DNA from: DASSFZ01 sp036514635
GTDB lineage: Bacteria; Chloroflexota; Anaerolineae; Fen-1058
Length of the DNA stretch: 12,745 nt
NCBI GenBank assembly: GCA_036514635.1
Contig: DATBWU010000237.1
Location: 1-12,745 of the forward strand
Direction of reading: 5' to 3'
Shown here: piece by piece, positions 12,604 through 12,745 of the stretch
Position numbering within the stretch: the first letter of the stretch is position 1
Layout of the letters: every line of letters starts with the position of its first letter
Program-made: the position numbers and the translations under genes
Notes under the pieces: generated by a model
What the model was told of the DNA's origin: nothing
The model's database searches: none
The model's input: the letters and a program-made list of their open reading frames with translations, nothing else

Positions 12604-12745
12604 CGTCATTGCGAGAATCCCACATCGCCGAGGGGCGATATGCTTGAAGAAAGAAACTCGCCAGCCGCGTCATGGCGAGCCGCCAGCGGCGGCGAAGCCA
12701 TCTCAAGGCCCAAGTGGGAGATTGCTTCGTCGGCCTACGGCCTCC
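12604..12745. repeat. Part of a GTCATTGCGAG-type intergenic palindrome, cut by the window end
   Basis: CGTCATTGCGAG (12604-12615) recurs as CGTCATGGCGAG (12668-12679). It is followed by hairpin GCCGCC-AGC-GGCGGC (12679-12693). GGCGAAGCCATCTC (12691-12704) pairs with GAGATTGCTTCGTC (12718-12731) at 12 of 14 positions around a 13-base loop, and GGCC-TAC-GGCC sits at 12732-12742. From memory, sequences of the form GTCATTGCGAG...GAAGCAATCTC are a common intergenic palindrome in several bacterial phyla, closed by CTCGCAATGAC. That closing arm would lie just past the end here. No ORF is supported in the final 200 bp. Confidence 0.75.

Overview
The window is GC-rich, densely coding bacterial chromosome. 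It most resembles Chloroflexota (Anaerolineae-like). That placement is inference, based on a stand-alone receiver-CpaE fusion, many GAF-domain signalling proteins, a secreted-type protein ending in a YLPAILK-like tail, a ResB-like protein, and intergenic 'phrase' repeats of a kind I associate with such genomes. Starts are ATG, GTG and TTG.

Layout. (1) 1-451: 3' end of a probable extracellular or surface protein. (2) 495-646: nineteen 8-bp tandem repeats, ending just beyond the stop of (3), a minus-strand gene (660-3488) for a membrane-anchored four-GAF/SpoIIE-type PP2C phosphatase. (4) A 293-bp divergent intergenic region holds two promoter candidates and a remarkable modular palindrome element (3567-3677). 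(5) Plus strand: a receiver-CpaE-like ATPase, then a Sir2 deacylase. (6) A 120-bp MITE-like element with TTA duplications sits just before a soluble GAF histidine kinase. (7) tRNA-Thr(CGT) has an almost ideal promoter and a terminator. (8) A ResB-like gene is translationally coupled to a membrane protein that looks like a degenerate CcsA. (9) A second, smaller palindrome element of the same design is followed by uridine kinase (TTG start). (10) An inverted repeat is followed by a tight three-gene glycan-type operon: hexapeptide acyltransferase with zinc ribbon, GT4 glycosyltransferase, SAM methyltransferase. (11) The last 200 bp carry part of a long imperfect palindrome that runs off the end.

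How the genes fit together. The phosphatase, the receiver-ATPase and the kinase are all signalling proteins within about 6.5 kb and may share a circuit, but the sequence does not prove it. The last three genes probably build or modify a surface glycan. The clearest candidate for something undescribed is the pair of intergenic elements at 3567-3677 and 9211-9262. In both, unrelated sequences keep the same geometry: an outer stem directly abutting two equal-length hairpins with four-base TNNA loops. No CRISPR array, integrase, toxin-antitoxin pair or defence island was seen.
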